A stretch of DNA of 45,802 bases from Gemmatimonadaceae bacterium (GTDB lineage Bacteria; Gemmatimonadota; Gemmatimonadetes; Gemmatimonadales; Gemmatimonadaceae), in assembly GCA_014377535.1 (NCBI GenBank), contig JACMPK010000054.1:1-45802 (forward strand), written 5' to 3'. The position numbers were made by a program, and so were the translations under genes. This document shows positions 24,062-32,528 of this stretch, piece by piece. The notes under the pieces were generated by a model. The model saw only the letters and a program-made list of their open reading frames with translations, made no database searches and was not told the DNA's origin. The stretch's first letter is position 1. The number at the start of each line of letters is the position of its first letter.

Positions 24062-24802
24062 CTACCGCACCACGAATGAACCGACTCGCGAACGCACTTC
24101 GCCCTGATCGACGATCCGCGCGCGCACCGACCAGCGGTAAGTGCCAGGCGCGAGCGATGCAGCGGGCACGATGCTCCGCGTCTCGCGCGTATCAATCTGG
24201 AACACCGGCGCGTCGTCGGCATCGAGCACCTCGACGCTGTAGCTCGTCTCCACGCGCAGCGGCTTCCAGCGAAGCGTGACCGGGGTACCTGGCGCGGTCG
24301 CCGGGACGGCCAGCAACTGCAGGTCGGCGCGGGACGCACGAATTTCGTCGCCTGCTCGTTGCTGCGAGACGACGAACCAGCTGGCTCCTGCCACAAGCAG
24401 CAGCGACGCAGCGATGAACACCGGCGTGAATCCCGTGAAGCGCTCTCGACGCGTTTCAGGCAGGTTCGTCACCAACGATTGGCCCAATGCAGCTTCGGCA
24501 ACGGGTGTGGGATACGACCCGGTCAGCGACTGGATCTGGCTCTCGGATCCAATGGTTGCGCCGCGTGCCGCGACCAGATGTGCCACCAGGACGCTGCCCT
24601 CAGCCGTGATCAGCAGCTGGTCGATGGTCGAGAGTCGCATGTCGTCATCGCCCTCACCGAGCGCGAGCAGCTCGATGTGGGACTCCTGAGGGAATTGCAG
24701 CGCATCGAACTCGTTCGCCGTCGCGCGCACAAACGCCTCGCGCAACGCCGCCGGCACAGGACCCGGATCACGCGGCAAGGAAATTCCGTCCGAACGACTC
24801 AT
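24062..24802 (-). CDS. Membrane anti-sigma-like protein with FN3-like C terminus
   Basis: The 246-residue protein is encoded directly after an ECF sigma factor, with its ATG overlapping the sigma stop (ATGA). Residues 1-120 are a soluble, acidic, helical domain with no zinc-finger His/Cys set. A single membrane helix follows (TPVFIAASLLLVAGASWFVV, about 124-145). The extracytoplasmic part is an FN3-like beta-sandwich ending TYRWSVRARI...VGSFVVR. The arrangement suggests an anti-sigma factor that holds the sigma protein at the membrane until an outside signal arrives. The absence of a recognisable anti-sigma domain makes this inference from position and topology. Confidence 0.7.
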   Translation of the reverse strand: MSRSDGISLPRDPGPVPAALREAFVRATANEFDALQFPQESHIELLALGEGDDDMRLSTIDQLLITAEGSVLVAHLVAARGATIGSESQIQSLTGSYPTPVAEAALGQSLVTNLPETRRERFTGFTPVFIAASLLLVAGASWFVVSQQRAGDEIRASRADLQLLAVPATAPGTPVTLRWKPLRVETSYSVEVLDADDAPVFQIDTRETRSIVPAASLAPGTYRWSVRARIVDQGEVRSRVGSFVVR

Positions 24803-25389
24803 GCATCACTCCCCCATATGATCCCGCGGGCGACCAGATACTCGCGCAGATCCGACAACCCCCGATACAGGAGGTTACGAGTCTTCGCTTCGCTCCAGCC
24901 AAGCAGCACCTCGATCTCGTCGCGGTGATACCCCTGCAAATGCAATTTCACGACCGTGCGCCGTGCGAGTCCGAGCGACTCGACCGCGGCACGAACCAGA
25001 ATGCCGAGTGATGCGGCCTCGATATCGGCATCTGGCCCCGGCCCGAGCGCAGGCAGCGCGATGTCTTCGACAGGATCGTGCGTCGCCGCGTGGCGGCGGC
25101 GGCGAAGAAGATCGAGTACTGCGGTCGTGACTACGCGTTGCAGATATGACGAAGAAAGCCGCGCGATGTTCTCGGGGTTCCCGCATACGCGCCACAAGCG
25201 AATGCGCACTTCCTGCTCCACTTCCCCGATGTCGCTGGGGGCGAGTCGATATCGAGCTCCAGTCGCCCTGATCGAGCCCGAGAAGCGGCGCACGATCTCA
25301 TCGAGCAGCGCGGACAGTTCGCGATCGTCCGGCGGCGTGGAGGCGATCAGGTCGTCGCCGGCACTTCCCGGCTGGAATCCGGCGGTCAA
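24799..25389 (-). CDS. ECF-type sigma-70 family RNA polymerase factor
   Basis: This 196-residue sigma factor has region 2 around IGEVEQEVRIRLWRV...SSSYLQRVVTTAVLDLLRRR (core binding and -10 recognition) and region 4 at LHLQGYHRDEIEVLLGWSEA with KTRNLLYRGLSDLREYL (the -35 helix-turn-helix). An N-terminal extension of about 30 residues is unusual but has no obvious domain. The start is TTG at 25389, overlapping the fadJ stop (TTGA), so it is translationally coupled to the fatty-acid genes. No good internal Met exists near the N terminus. The following gene is its putative membrane anti-sigma factor. Confidence 0.85.
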   Translation of the reverse strand: MTAGFQPGSAGDDLIASTPPDDRELSALLDEIVRRFSGSIRATGARYRLAPSDIGEVEQEVRIRLWRVCGNPENIARLSSSYLQRVVTTAVLDLLRRRRHAATHDPVEDIALPALGPGPDADIEAASLGILVRAAVESLGLARRTVVKLHLQGYHRDEIEVLLGWSEAKTRNLLYRGLSDLREYLVARGIIWGSDA

Positions 25390-27548
25390 ACAGGCTTCCC
25401 TGCGGAGTAGAACTGCGCTCCGCTGACTGCCATTGCCCGCAGCGTGCGCGCAGCCTGATAGCGTCCGGGGAACTCCCGCTCGAGCTCATCAAGCGTCTCG
25501 ACCACGGCGCGTGCTCCAACGCGACCGATGTGGCGGAACGGGCCACCACGGAATGGCGGGAAGCCGATGCCGAACACCGCGCCGATGTCGCCATCGCGTG
25601 GTGAACGAAGAATGCCATCCTCGAGGCACAGCACCGCCTCGTTCAGCATCGCGTAGACGCATCGCTGCACGATGCGCTCTGCGGGCACCGTGGTACGCTT
25701 CTGGCCCGTGGGCAGCAGGTCGTACACCGACGCATCGACGCCACCCTTCCTTCCGTCGTCGTCATACAGGTAGAACCCGCGCTTGCCCTTGCGACCCAGG
25801 CGTCCCGACCGGATCACGCGCTGGATCGACTCGTTAGGCGCCATGCGCGCGCCGAACGCCTCCGCGACAATCGCACCGGCCTTGGTCGCGACATCCAGCC
25901 CGACTTCATCCACGAGCGTGATCGGTCCCACCGGGAAGCCGAACTTGACCAGCGCGTCGTCGATGCTCTCGATCGACACGCCCTCGTCGAGCAGCAGGCC
26001 GGCCGCATTCACGTAAGGCGACAGCACGCGATTCGCGTAGAAACCGGGTCCGTCGCGCACGACGATCACGGTCTTGCCCAGCATCCGGCCATACGACACG
26101 GCGCTCACCACGACCTGCGGATCGTTGCCGTCATGCGTGATGATCTCGAGCAGCGGCATCTTGTGCACGGGCGAGAAGAAATGCATGCCCAACACACGCT
26201 CGGGTCGCACACTGGCACTGGCGATCCGGCTGATCGGGATAGTGCTGGTATTGCTGGCGACGATGGTGCGCGGCGGCACCACCGCCTCGATTTCGCGCAG
26301 CACCTGGTGCTTCACCTGCAGGTCCTCGAAGACGGCCTCGATCACCATGTCGACGTTGCCGAAGCCGCTGTAATCGGTGGTGCCGCTGACGGAGAGCAGC
26401 AGGTCATCGAACTGCGGCCGTGTGACTTGTTTCTTCACCAGCTTCTCGCGCATCACCTCGCGCACCGCGGCAAGGCCCTGTGCCACGCGCGCGGTGTCGG
26501 CGTCCTTCATGCGCACGATGGTGCCAGCCGGGCTGGCAACGCTCGCGATGCCGGCGCCCATGAAGCCCGCACCGAGAATGCCGAGGCGCTCGACGGGCAG
26601 CGGCTTAGGAAGCGGTGAAACCTCGACGCCCATGTCACGCTTGAGCGCCGTCGTCGCGAAGAACAGGAAGACCAGCTCCTGCGATTCCGGCGTCATGGCC
26701 AGCTCGCCGAACAGCCGGGCCTCGGTCTGGTACCCGTCGCCGTCGCTGGTGTAACCGGCCGCCACGGCGTCGAGTGCCGCGAGTGGTGCAGGATACAAGC
26801 CCTTCGTCTTCGCCAGCACACCTTCCCTGGCCTTCCGGAAGACGATGGCGCGTCCGATGGGATTCTCGTCCAGCAGCATCTCGCCGGCGCCCTTGTGCTT
26901 CGCTTCGCGCTGCCTGGTGCCATCGGCCAGTTCCAGCGCGCGCTGCAGCGCGACGCGGCGCAGGATGCTGGGATGCACCATCTCGTCCACCAGGCCAAGC
27001 TGCAGCGCCTTCTTCGCGCGCACGGTCTTGCCGGTGAGGATCATCTCCAGCGCGGCCTGCAGCCCGATCAACGCCGGCAGGCGCTGCGTGCCGCCGGCAC
27101 CCGGGATGATGCCGAGCTGCACTTCGGGGAGCGAAACCGCCGTCTTCGATCTGTCGGTCGCGATGCGCCAGTGACAGGCATGCGCCAGCTCGGTGCCGCC
27201 ACCAAGGCAGCCGCCGTCGATCGCGCAAACCACCGGCTTGCCCTTCTCGATGGCCGCAAAATCGGGATGACCGGCGCAGCTTGCTGCCTCGCCATCTTCA
27301 GCGGTGCGAAAATCGAGGAATGCCTCGATATCGGCACCGGCGATGAAATTGCCGCGCTTGCCGCTGAGGATCACGGCGGCACGGATCGCGGGGTCGCGCT
27401 GAATGGTCTCGAAGGCGCTGCGCAGGTCCTGCTGCGCCGCCGCCGTGAAGGTGTTGACGGGCGCGCCGGGCGCATCGAAGGTGAGTACGGCGATGCCGCG
27501 CTCGACCTGCATGGTGATGGCGCGCTGTGCGATGGCTGGAGCGGTCAT
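25386..27548 (-). CDS. fadJ: Multifunctional enoyl-CoA hydratase / 3-hydroxyacyl-CoA dehydrogenase
   Basis: This is the alpha subunit of the beta-oxidation complex, 720 residues. The N-terminal crotonase domain (1-290) has the oxyanion-hole block GNFIAGADIEAF and catalytic Glu regions GCLGGGTELA and LPEVQLGIIPGAGGTQRLP. The NAD-binding half begins at ERLGILGAGFMGAGIASVA, with the catalytic dyad area MHFFSPVHKMPLLEI (His) and ASNTSTIPI. The C-terminal 3-hydroxyacyl-CoA dehydrogenase domain is intact. It catalyses hydration and NAD-dependent oxidation of fatty acyl-CoA. fadI ends 17 bp upstream, completing the pair. The stop overlaps the ECF sigma start. Confidence 0.96.
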   Translation of the reverse strand: MTAPAIAQRAITMQVERGIAVLTFDAPGAPVNTFTAAAQQDLRSAFETIQRDPAIRAAVILSGKRGNFIAGADIEAFLDFRTAEDGEAASCAGHPDFAAIEKGKPVVCAIDGGCLGGGTELAHACHWRIATDRSKTAVSLPEVQLGIIPGAGGTQRLPALIGLQAALEMILTGKTVRAKKALQLGLVDEMVHPSILRRVALQRALELADGTRQREAKHKGAGEMLLDENPIGRAIVFRKAREGVLAKTKGLYPAPLAALDAVAAGYTSDGDGYQTEARLFGELAMTPESQELVFLFFATTALKRDMGVEVSPLPKPLPVERLGILGAGFMGAGIASVASPAGTIVRMKDADTARVAQGLAAVREVMREKLVKKQVTRPQFDDLLLSVSGTTDYSGFGNVDMVIEAVFEDLQVKHQVLREIEAVVPPRTIVASNTSTIPISRIASASVRPERVLGMHFFSPVHKMPLLEIITHDGNDPQVVVSAVSYGRMLGKTVIVVRDGPGFYANRVLSPYVNAAGLLLDEGVSIESIDDALVKFGFPVGPITLVDEVGLDVATKAGAIVAEAFGARMAPNESIQRVIRSGRLGRKGKRGFYLYDDDGRKGGVDASVYDLLPTGQKRTTVPAERIVQRCVYAMLNEAVLCLEDGILRSPRDGDIGAVFGIGFPPFRGGPFRHIGRVGARAVVETLDELEREFPGRYQAARTLRAMAVSGAQFYSAGKPV

Positions 27549-27565
27549 TGGCTGTGTTGGTGGCG

Positions 27566-28861
27566 TCAGACGCGTTCAATGACCATCGCGAACCCCAGAC
27601 CGCCGGCGGCACACACGGTGAGCAACCCGAACTGCCCCCCGCGACGACCGAGCTCATTGCAGAGCGTCGTCGTGATGCGGGCCCCCGTCGCGCCGAACGG
27701 ATGACCCACGGCAATCGACCCGCCCATCACGTTCAACCGGGCCCGATCGACCACGCCGACCGGCGCCTTCAGGCCCGCGCGCTCGGCCCAGGCCTGACTC
27801 TCGAAGCCGCGAAGGTTGCTGAGTACCTGCGCCGCGAATGCCTCGTGCATCTCGATCAGATCCATGTCCTGGAGCGCAAGGCCGGCGCGTGCGAGCGCCT
27901 TCGGTGCGGCAAGCACCGGCGCCTGCAACAGCTGCTCGCCCGGATCCAGCGCTGCGCTCGCATAGGATCGGATGAAGCCGATTGGATGATAACCCAGCGC
28001 GGCCGCCTTCTCCTCACTCATCAACAGCACCGCGGCCGCGCCATCCGTGATCGGTGACGCGTTGCCTGCGGTCACGCTGCCGTAGCGCTTGTCGAAATAC
28101 GGCTTCAGCGCCGCGAGCTGCTCCAGCGAGCTGTCCTCACGGACGCCATTGTCGGTCGTGGCGATCTTGTCGTACCGAGGCGGCACGTAAACCGGAAACA
28201 TTTCGGCCGACAGACGCCCGTCGCGAAGTCCGGCGGCCGCGAGTCGATGCGAGCGGAGCGCGAACTCGTCCTGCTCCTCACGGGAGATGTCATTCAGCTT
28301 CGCCATCTTCTCGGCGCTCTGGCCCATGGTCTCGCCGGTGGTCGGCTCGGCGATGGCGGGCGCGACGGGCACGAGATCTCTGGGGCGCATCTTCGAGAAT
28401 GCGCTGATCTTGGCAGGCAGGCTCTTCGCCTTGTTCGCGGCCATGAGCACGTCGGCGAACGCTCGTGAATGCAGAATGGGCACGTTCGAGAGCGATTCCG
28501 AGCCACCGGCGATGACGCAGTCCATGTGGCCGAGCGCGATCTGATCGGCACCGTCGGCAATGGCCTGATTTGCGCTGGCACAGGCACGACTCACGCTCCA
28601 CGCATCGACATTCTTCTTGAGCAGCGGCATCAGCGCCACTTCACGGGCAATGTTCGGTGCCTGCACGCTCTGCACGACCGTACCAAACACCACCGCGTCC
28701 ACGTCGGCAGCGTTGAGGTTCGTGCGCTGCATCAGCTCGGCCACGCAGAGTCGGCCAAGGTCGATGGCAGACAACGACTTGTACAGGGTGCCGGCACGAC
28801 TGAACGGCGTGCGCACACCGGTGACGATGGCAACGCGCCGAAGCGATCCATTCAGTGACAT
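27566..28861 (-). CDS. fadI: Acetyl-CoA acyltransferase (3-ketoacyl-CoA thiolase)
   Basis: The beta subunit of the beta-oxidation complex cleaves 3-ketoacyl-CoA with CoA to acetyl-CoA. The 431-residue product is full length for FadI. The nucleophilic Cys is in SRACASANQ, the second-site His in EMHEAFAAQV, GGSIAVGHPFGATG is the conserved C-terminal motif with its His, and TVCAAGGLG has the second catalytic Cys. ATG at 28861 begins the family N terminus RRVAIVTGVRTPFSRAG. It is the first gene of the fadI-fadJ-sigma-anti-sigma operon and is divergent from glpD, with 47 bp between them. Confidence 0.96.
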   Translation of the reverse strand: MSLNGSLRRVAIVTGVRTPFSRAGTLYKSLSAIDLGRLCVAELMQRTNLNAADVDAVVFGTVVQSVQAPNIAREVALMPLLKKNVDAWSVSRACASANQAIADGADQIALGHMDCVIAGGSESLSNVPILHSRAFADVLMAANKAKSLPAKISAFSKMRPRDLVPVAPAIAEPTTGETMGQSAEKMAKLNDISREEQDEFALRSHRLAAAGLRDGRLSAEMFPVYVPPRYDKIATTDNGVREDSSLEQLAALKPYFDKRYGSVTAGNASPITDGAAAVLLMSEEKAAALGYHPIGFIRSYASAALDPGEQLLQAPVLAAPKALARAGLALQDMDLIEMHEAFAAQVLSNLRGFESQAWAERAGLKAPVGVVDRARLNVMGGSIAVGHPFGATGARITTTLCNELGRRGGQFGLLTVCAAGGLGFAMVIERV

Positions 28862-28908
28862 ATGCCTAAGTTAGCCCTTGGTGACAGTTGCGGGCTACGC
28901 ACGTCTGC

Positions 28909-31104
28909 ATGACACCGTCGACCGCCTGCCTTGGCCTTCCGCCCAACCTGTCCGTGAGTCGTCCATTCCAGCATGACCCGGGCACAGCGCCCGTCCTTGG
29001 CCTCGCGTCGCGGGCCGTCGCGTGGGCACGGTTGGCAGATGGTGCGTTCGACCTGCTGATCGTGGGCGGCGGCATCACCGGGGCCGGTACCGCGCGCGAT
29101 GCGGCTATGCGCGGGCTGCGGGTGGCGCTGCTTGAAGCCGACGACTGGGCCAGCGGCACCTCGTCGCGCTCGTCACGACTGGTGCATGGCGGCGTGCGCT
29201 ACCTGGAGCACGGGCATCTGCACATGGTATTCGAGGCCAGTCGTGAGCGGCGCACGCTGCTGCAGATCGCGCCGCACCTGGTCCGTCCGCTGCGCTTCAT
29301 GTGGCCGGTGTATCGCGGCGCGCGCATTCCGCGGTGGAAGCTGCGTGCAGGGCTGCTGGCGTACGACGCGTTGTCGCTGTTTCGCAACGTCGGTACGCAT
29401 CGCGGCATGTCGCGGCATGCGATCCTGCAGCGCGAGCCACGCCTGAATGCCGACGGGCTGGTCGGCGGCGCGCGCTACTGGGACGCGAGTACGGATGACG
29501 TGCGCCTGACACTTGCGAACGTGGTGTCGGCGGCGGAGGCTGGTGCGCTGACATTGAACCATGCGCACGTGACGGCGTTCGTGCACGATGCGAACGGCAT
29601 GATCGCCGGCGCACGCGTGCTCGACGCCGTGACCGGTGCGTGGACCGAAGTGCGCGCACGCGTCGTGGTGAATGCAACCGGGCCGTGGAGTGACGTCACG
29701 CGACGACTGGATGATGGCGTGGAGCACGTTGCGGTCCTGGGCAGCAAGGGCGTGCACATCGCGGTGCCGCGCGAGCGCGTGCCGGTGACGGATGCATTGA
29801 CGCTGCTGCATCCCGACGATGGACGCGTGCTGTTCATCCTGCCCTCGCCGGTCCACACCATCATTGGCACCACGGAGACGCCGGCCACGTCAGGTCCCGC
29901 CGAGGTGCGCGCGAATCGTGCCGACGTGGCGTACCTGCTGCGCGCGACGAACGGCTTCTTTCCGTCGGCGGCGCTGGATGACGACGACGTGATCAGCGCA
30001 TGGGCCGGTATACGACCGCTGGTGGCGCAGTGTGGCACGACCGCGAACGACGCATCGCGAGAGCATGCAGTGGTGACGTCGGCGTCCGGCCTGATCTCTG
30101 TCACGGGGGGCAAGCTCACGACCTTTCGCGCGATGGCGTCCGAGATCGCGGACGTGACCGAGCGTGCGCTGGGTCGGCGCACGGCCGTTGCATCGCCCAC
30201 GGCCGACGCTCCACTTCCGGGCGCCGGCGACCTGCCGCACGACGCCGAGGTGCGTGCCGCGCAGGACCTGATCGGTGATGCCGCGAGTGCCACGCAGCTC
30301 GTACGCGCTTACGGCGACCGTTGGCGCCTGGTGTGGGGACTGGTGGAACGTGAGCCCGCGCTTGGTGCACGCCTCGATTCCACGCTGCCCTACATCGCAG
30401 CGGAGGTGATGTGGGCTGCCGTGGCCGAAGGTGCATGGACGGTCGCCGATGTGCTGGTGCGACGCATGCCGATTGCCTATGAACGCAAGGACGCCGGCCG
30501 TGCGCTGGCACCGACGGTCGCCGCGATCATGTCGCGGGTGCATGAATGGGACGACGCCACTACAGCGCAGGCCGTGATGGCGTATGACGACGAATCGAAC
30601 CGGTTGTTCGGCATCGATCCCTGGGATGCACGTCGCGAGCGGCGCGCGTCTCAGGGATCTCGAAGCGACTACTTGATCGTCACGGCCTTCACGCCGGTGA
30701 GGCTGGCGCCTGCCGACACATACCCGATGCCGCCGGGCGTGGCGCGCACGAACGCGATCACCTCGTCGTCCGACGACTTGGCGGCAGGCGGCAGTTCGCC
30801 ACCGGCAAAGATCTGTTGCTGCCAATACGAATCGAGAGCCGATGCCGGACGCCCGAGCAACGTACGGGAAAACACGCCGCGGATCGCGGAACTCTTCGCC
30901 TGTTCGACCGGCGTTGCAAGACCGCCACCGGGAAACTTCGCGATCTTCTTCATGAACAGCCCGGCGACCTCGCTGGTCGACAGCTCCGAGATCGGATTGC
31001 CCGCGTTGACGATGATCTTGACGTCGGCCTGGGCCTGCGCGGCCGGTGCGAACGTGACGAATGCCGCACAGCACGTGATGAGTGACAGGAACTTTCGCAT
31101 GTGA
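28909..31104 (+). CDS. glpD: Glycerol-3-phosphate dehydrogenase, frame extended into next gene
   Basis: This FAD-dependent enzyme oxidises glycerol-3-phosphate to dihydroxyacetone phosphate at the membrane. The dinucleotide motif LLIVGGGITGAGTARDAA is followed by GTSSRSSRLVHGGVRYLE, the family signature, and by VNATGPWSD, SKGVHI, TETPATSGP and SVTGGKLTTFR. The conserved protein ends near residue 580 (LFGIDP, about 30627), but no stop occurs there. The same frame continues about 150 codons antisense to the gene at 30669-31109 and ends at 31104. A +1 shift would reach TGA at 30674-30676. GTG at 28954 is an alternative start. The normal protein probably ends near 30.6 kb. Confidence 0.9.
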   Translation: MTPSTACLGLPPNLSVSRPFQHDPGTAPVLGLASRAVAWARLADGAFDLLIVGGGITGAGTARDAAMRGLRVALLEADDWASGTSSRSSRLVHGGVRYLEHGHLHMVFEASRERRTLLQIAPHLVRPLRFMWPVYRGARIPRWKLRAGLLAYDALSLFRNVGTHRGMSRHAILQREPRLNADGLVGGARYWDASTDDVRLTLANVVSAAEAGALTLNHAHVTAFVHDANGMIAGARVLDAVTGAWTEVRARVVVNATGPWSDVTRRLDDGVEHVAVLGSKGVHIAVPRERVPVTDALTLLHPDDGRVLFILPSPVHTIIGTTETPATSGPAEVRANRADVAYLLRATNGFFPSAALDDDDVISAWAGIRPLVAQCGTTANDASREHAVVTSASGLISVTGGKLTTFRAMASEIADVTERALGRRTAVASPTADAPLPGAGDLPHDAEVRAAQDLIGDAASATQLVRAYGDRWRLVWGLVEREPALGARLDSTLPYIAAEVMWAAVAEGAWTVADVLVRRMPIAYERKDAGRALAPTVAAIMSRVHEWDDATTAQAVMAYDDESNRLFGIDPWDARRERRASQGSRSDYLIVTAFTPVRLAPADTYPMPPGVARTNAITSSSDDLAAGGSSPPAKICCCQYESRADAGRPSNVRENTPRIAELFACSTGVARPPPGNFAIFFMNSPATSLVDSSEIGLPALTMILTSAWACAAGANVTNAAQHVMSDRNFRM

Positions 31105-31109
31105 TGCAT
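30669..31109 (-). CDS. PstS-like periplasmic substrate-binding protein (short)
   Basis: The 146-residue secreted protein has a signal peptide (RKFLSLITCCAAFVTFAPAA) and a single compact domain resembling the short phosphate-type binding proteins: NAGNPISELSTSEVAGLFMK at the start and DDEVIAFVRATPGGIGYVSA near the end, as in PstS-like relatives. It is half the length of true PstS, so it is probably a relative with a different role. Starts at 31109 or 31100 are possible. It is 2 bp downstream of a porin gene in one operon. The opposite strand carries the extended glpD frame. Confidence 0.78.
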   Translation of the reverse strand: MHHMRKFLSLITCCAAFVTFAPAAQAQADVKIIVNAGNPISELSTSEVAGLFMKKIAKFPGGGLATPVEQAKSSAIRGVFSRTLLGRPASALDSYWQQQIFAGGELPPAAKSSDDEVIAFVRATPGGIGYVSAGASLTGVKAVTIK

Positions 31110-31111
31110 CC

Positions 31112-32230
31112 TCAGAAGCTGACGGCGAAACTGCCGAGCCAGTACGAGCCCGACGACGGCGGAGCAATGACGGGCTGGCCGCCCACGTTCGTCAGCAGCG
31201 GAACGAACCTGTCAAAGGCGTAGCCTTTCACGCGGTGATGTTCCAGGCGTACGAGCGCACCGCCGCCGATGCGGTAGGTGCCGCCGAATGCAATGTCCTT
31301 GGTCGCGGTGACGTTCACATTGAGCAATGGTGGCCGCTGGAAGATGCGGTTGTCGGTCATGCTGTACTGCGCAGAGACATCGATCTTCTCCGTAACGGTC
31401 GCAACTGCCTCGGTAGAGTAGCTCTTGCGATCCTGATTTGGTCCGATGCCGTACACACGCAGTGCCTCGCCACGCACGACGGTCCGCGGAATGATACGCG
31501 ATTCCGCCGAATAAAGAATCTCGCCGCGGGTACCGCGTGCGGTGTCGGAATTGATGTGGTAGTCGGCGTAGAATCCGCCGACGCGCGTCTCGCCAAACGG
31601 CAGGTTCAGCCAGCCCTGCACGCCCTTCAGGTTGTTGCCACGGAACGCCCGAATCGAATTGCCTGCGGCCGTGACGACTTGCGTGCGCACCTCATTGCTG
31701 CCGCCGAAGGCGCTGATGTCGAAGCTGAAGCCGTTGCCCAGCGGCTGGCGACGCGTGAAGACCGCGCCATCGACCGTCTCGCGGCCCTCACCGTAGATCT
31801 CGAACGACGGGCGGAAAAACGGCAGCACCGTGCCGACGAAGCGGATCTCGTTGAAGATGCCACGTGGCATCGGCGCGCGTCCCACCTTCAGCGCACCCAG
31901 GCTGCCCTTGCGCTGCCAGTATGCCCACTGCATGGACACTTCGGGAATCGCGGCCTGCAAGGGACTGGTACCAAGCCGACGATTCAGCAGCTGCAGCACG
32001 AACTGGTCCTTCTCGGTCATCTTGTAGCGGAATTGCAACATCGCCGTGCGATAGTCGAAGGTCGCGTACGTCGGAATGCCGACGATCGGCAGATCCTTGG
32101 CCTTGCCGACGGCGGTGTTTAACGCGGCGTGGAACTCAATTGGTGACTCGGTCCCCTGCGCCGCGGCCGGTGCAGCGTGAACAATCGTGGCTGCCAACAG
32201 CGGCAGCATCAGGATGCGGTGCAATCGCAT
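31112..32230 (-). CDS. Outer-membrane porin-like protein
   Basis: This 372-residue protein has a signal peptide (MRLHRILMLPLLAATIVHAA, then PAAAQ) and a long series of alternating strands rich in Tyr, Phe and Gly. It ends in the C-terminal aromatic strand YWLGSFAVSF, the terminal Phe being typical of outer-membrane barrels. It probably forms a porin, and with the adjacent PstS-like protein it suggests uptake of an anion or nutrient. The closest match in style is phosphate- or alkane-type porins, but the substrate is not readable. A candidate promoter with a palindrome lies about 90 bp upstream. Confidence 0.78.
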   Translation of the reverse strand: MRLHRILMLPLLAATIVHAAPAAAQGTESPIEFHAALNTAVGKAKDLPIVGIPTYATFDYRTAMLQFRYKMTEKDQFVLQLLNRRLGTSPLQAAIPEVSMQWAYWQRKGSLGALKVGRAPMPRGIFNEIRFVGTVLPFFRPSFEIYGEGRETVDGAVFTRRQPLGNGFSFDISAFGGSNEVRTQVVTAAGNSIRAFRGNNLKGVQGWLNLPFGETRVGGFYADYHINSDTARGTRGEILYSAESRIIPRTVVRGEALRVYGIGPNQDRKSYSTEAVATVTEKIDVSAQYSMTDNRIFQRPPLLNVNVTATKDIAFGGTYRIGGGALVRLEHHRVKGYAFDRFVPLLTNVGGQPVIAPPSSGSYWLGSFAVSF

Positions 32231-32315
32231 GTCGTCGTGGGTGAAGGTATGGCTGATCAGGGTGGTCCGAGAAATGGTCGACCAATCCTGATGTCTACTG
32301 AAGCGACGTCACCGT

Positions 32316-32343
32316 GAATTAGACACTTTATATGAAGTGTGAA
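32316..32343 (-). promoter_or_regulatory. Candidate promoter with overlapping palindrome for porin operon
   Basis: On the minus strand TTCACA (32343-32338), a 16-bp spacer and TAATTC (32321-32316) make a plausible promoter. The spacer overlaps the palindrome ACACTT-TATATG-AAGTGT (32323-32340), arms of 6 bp perfect. The site is AT-rich in a GC-rich region. A regulator binding there would block the promoter. The rest of the 32231-32528 interval shows nothing else. Confidence 0.5.
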
Positions 32344-32528
32344 AACGCTCATGTGCGTGCGGTATTTCCGTGATGTGCACGCAGGTTCGTCGCGGCTGGT
32401 GCTACGCGTGAGCCACAGACGGCGTGATTGCGCAGGCTACAAAGCCGGAACGCCACCGCGACGGAGTCACGATGGCGTTCGGATCTTGCAGCGCGGTGCG
32501 GGATGCGCACGACGTGATGCGGCGCGCC

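Noticed and set aside
22502-24079. A 525-codon open frame on the plus strand
   Set aside because: It is antisense to the pseudoenzyme gene, rich in Arg/Ser/Pro and without a domain. The minus strand carries a clear family here, so this is a high-GC shadow.
23848-24396. Ala-Val-Ala-Leu-Cys pentapeptide repeat frame on the minus strand
   Set aside because: It looks like a pentapeptide-repeat protein but lacks the A(D/N)LxX pattern. It is a by-product of the 15-bp array and overlaps the anti-sigma gene out of frame.
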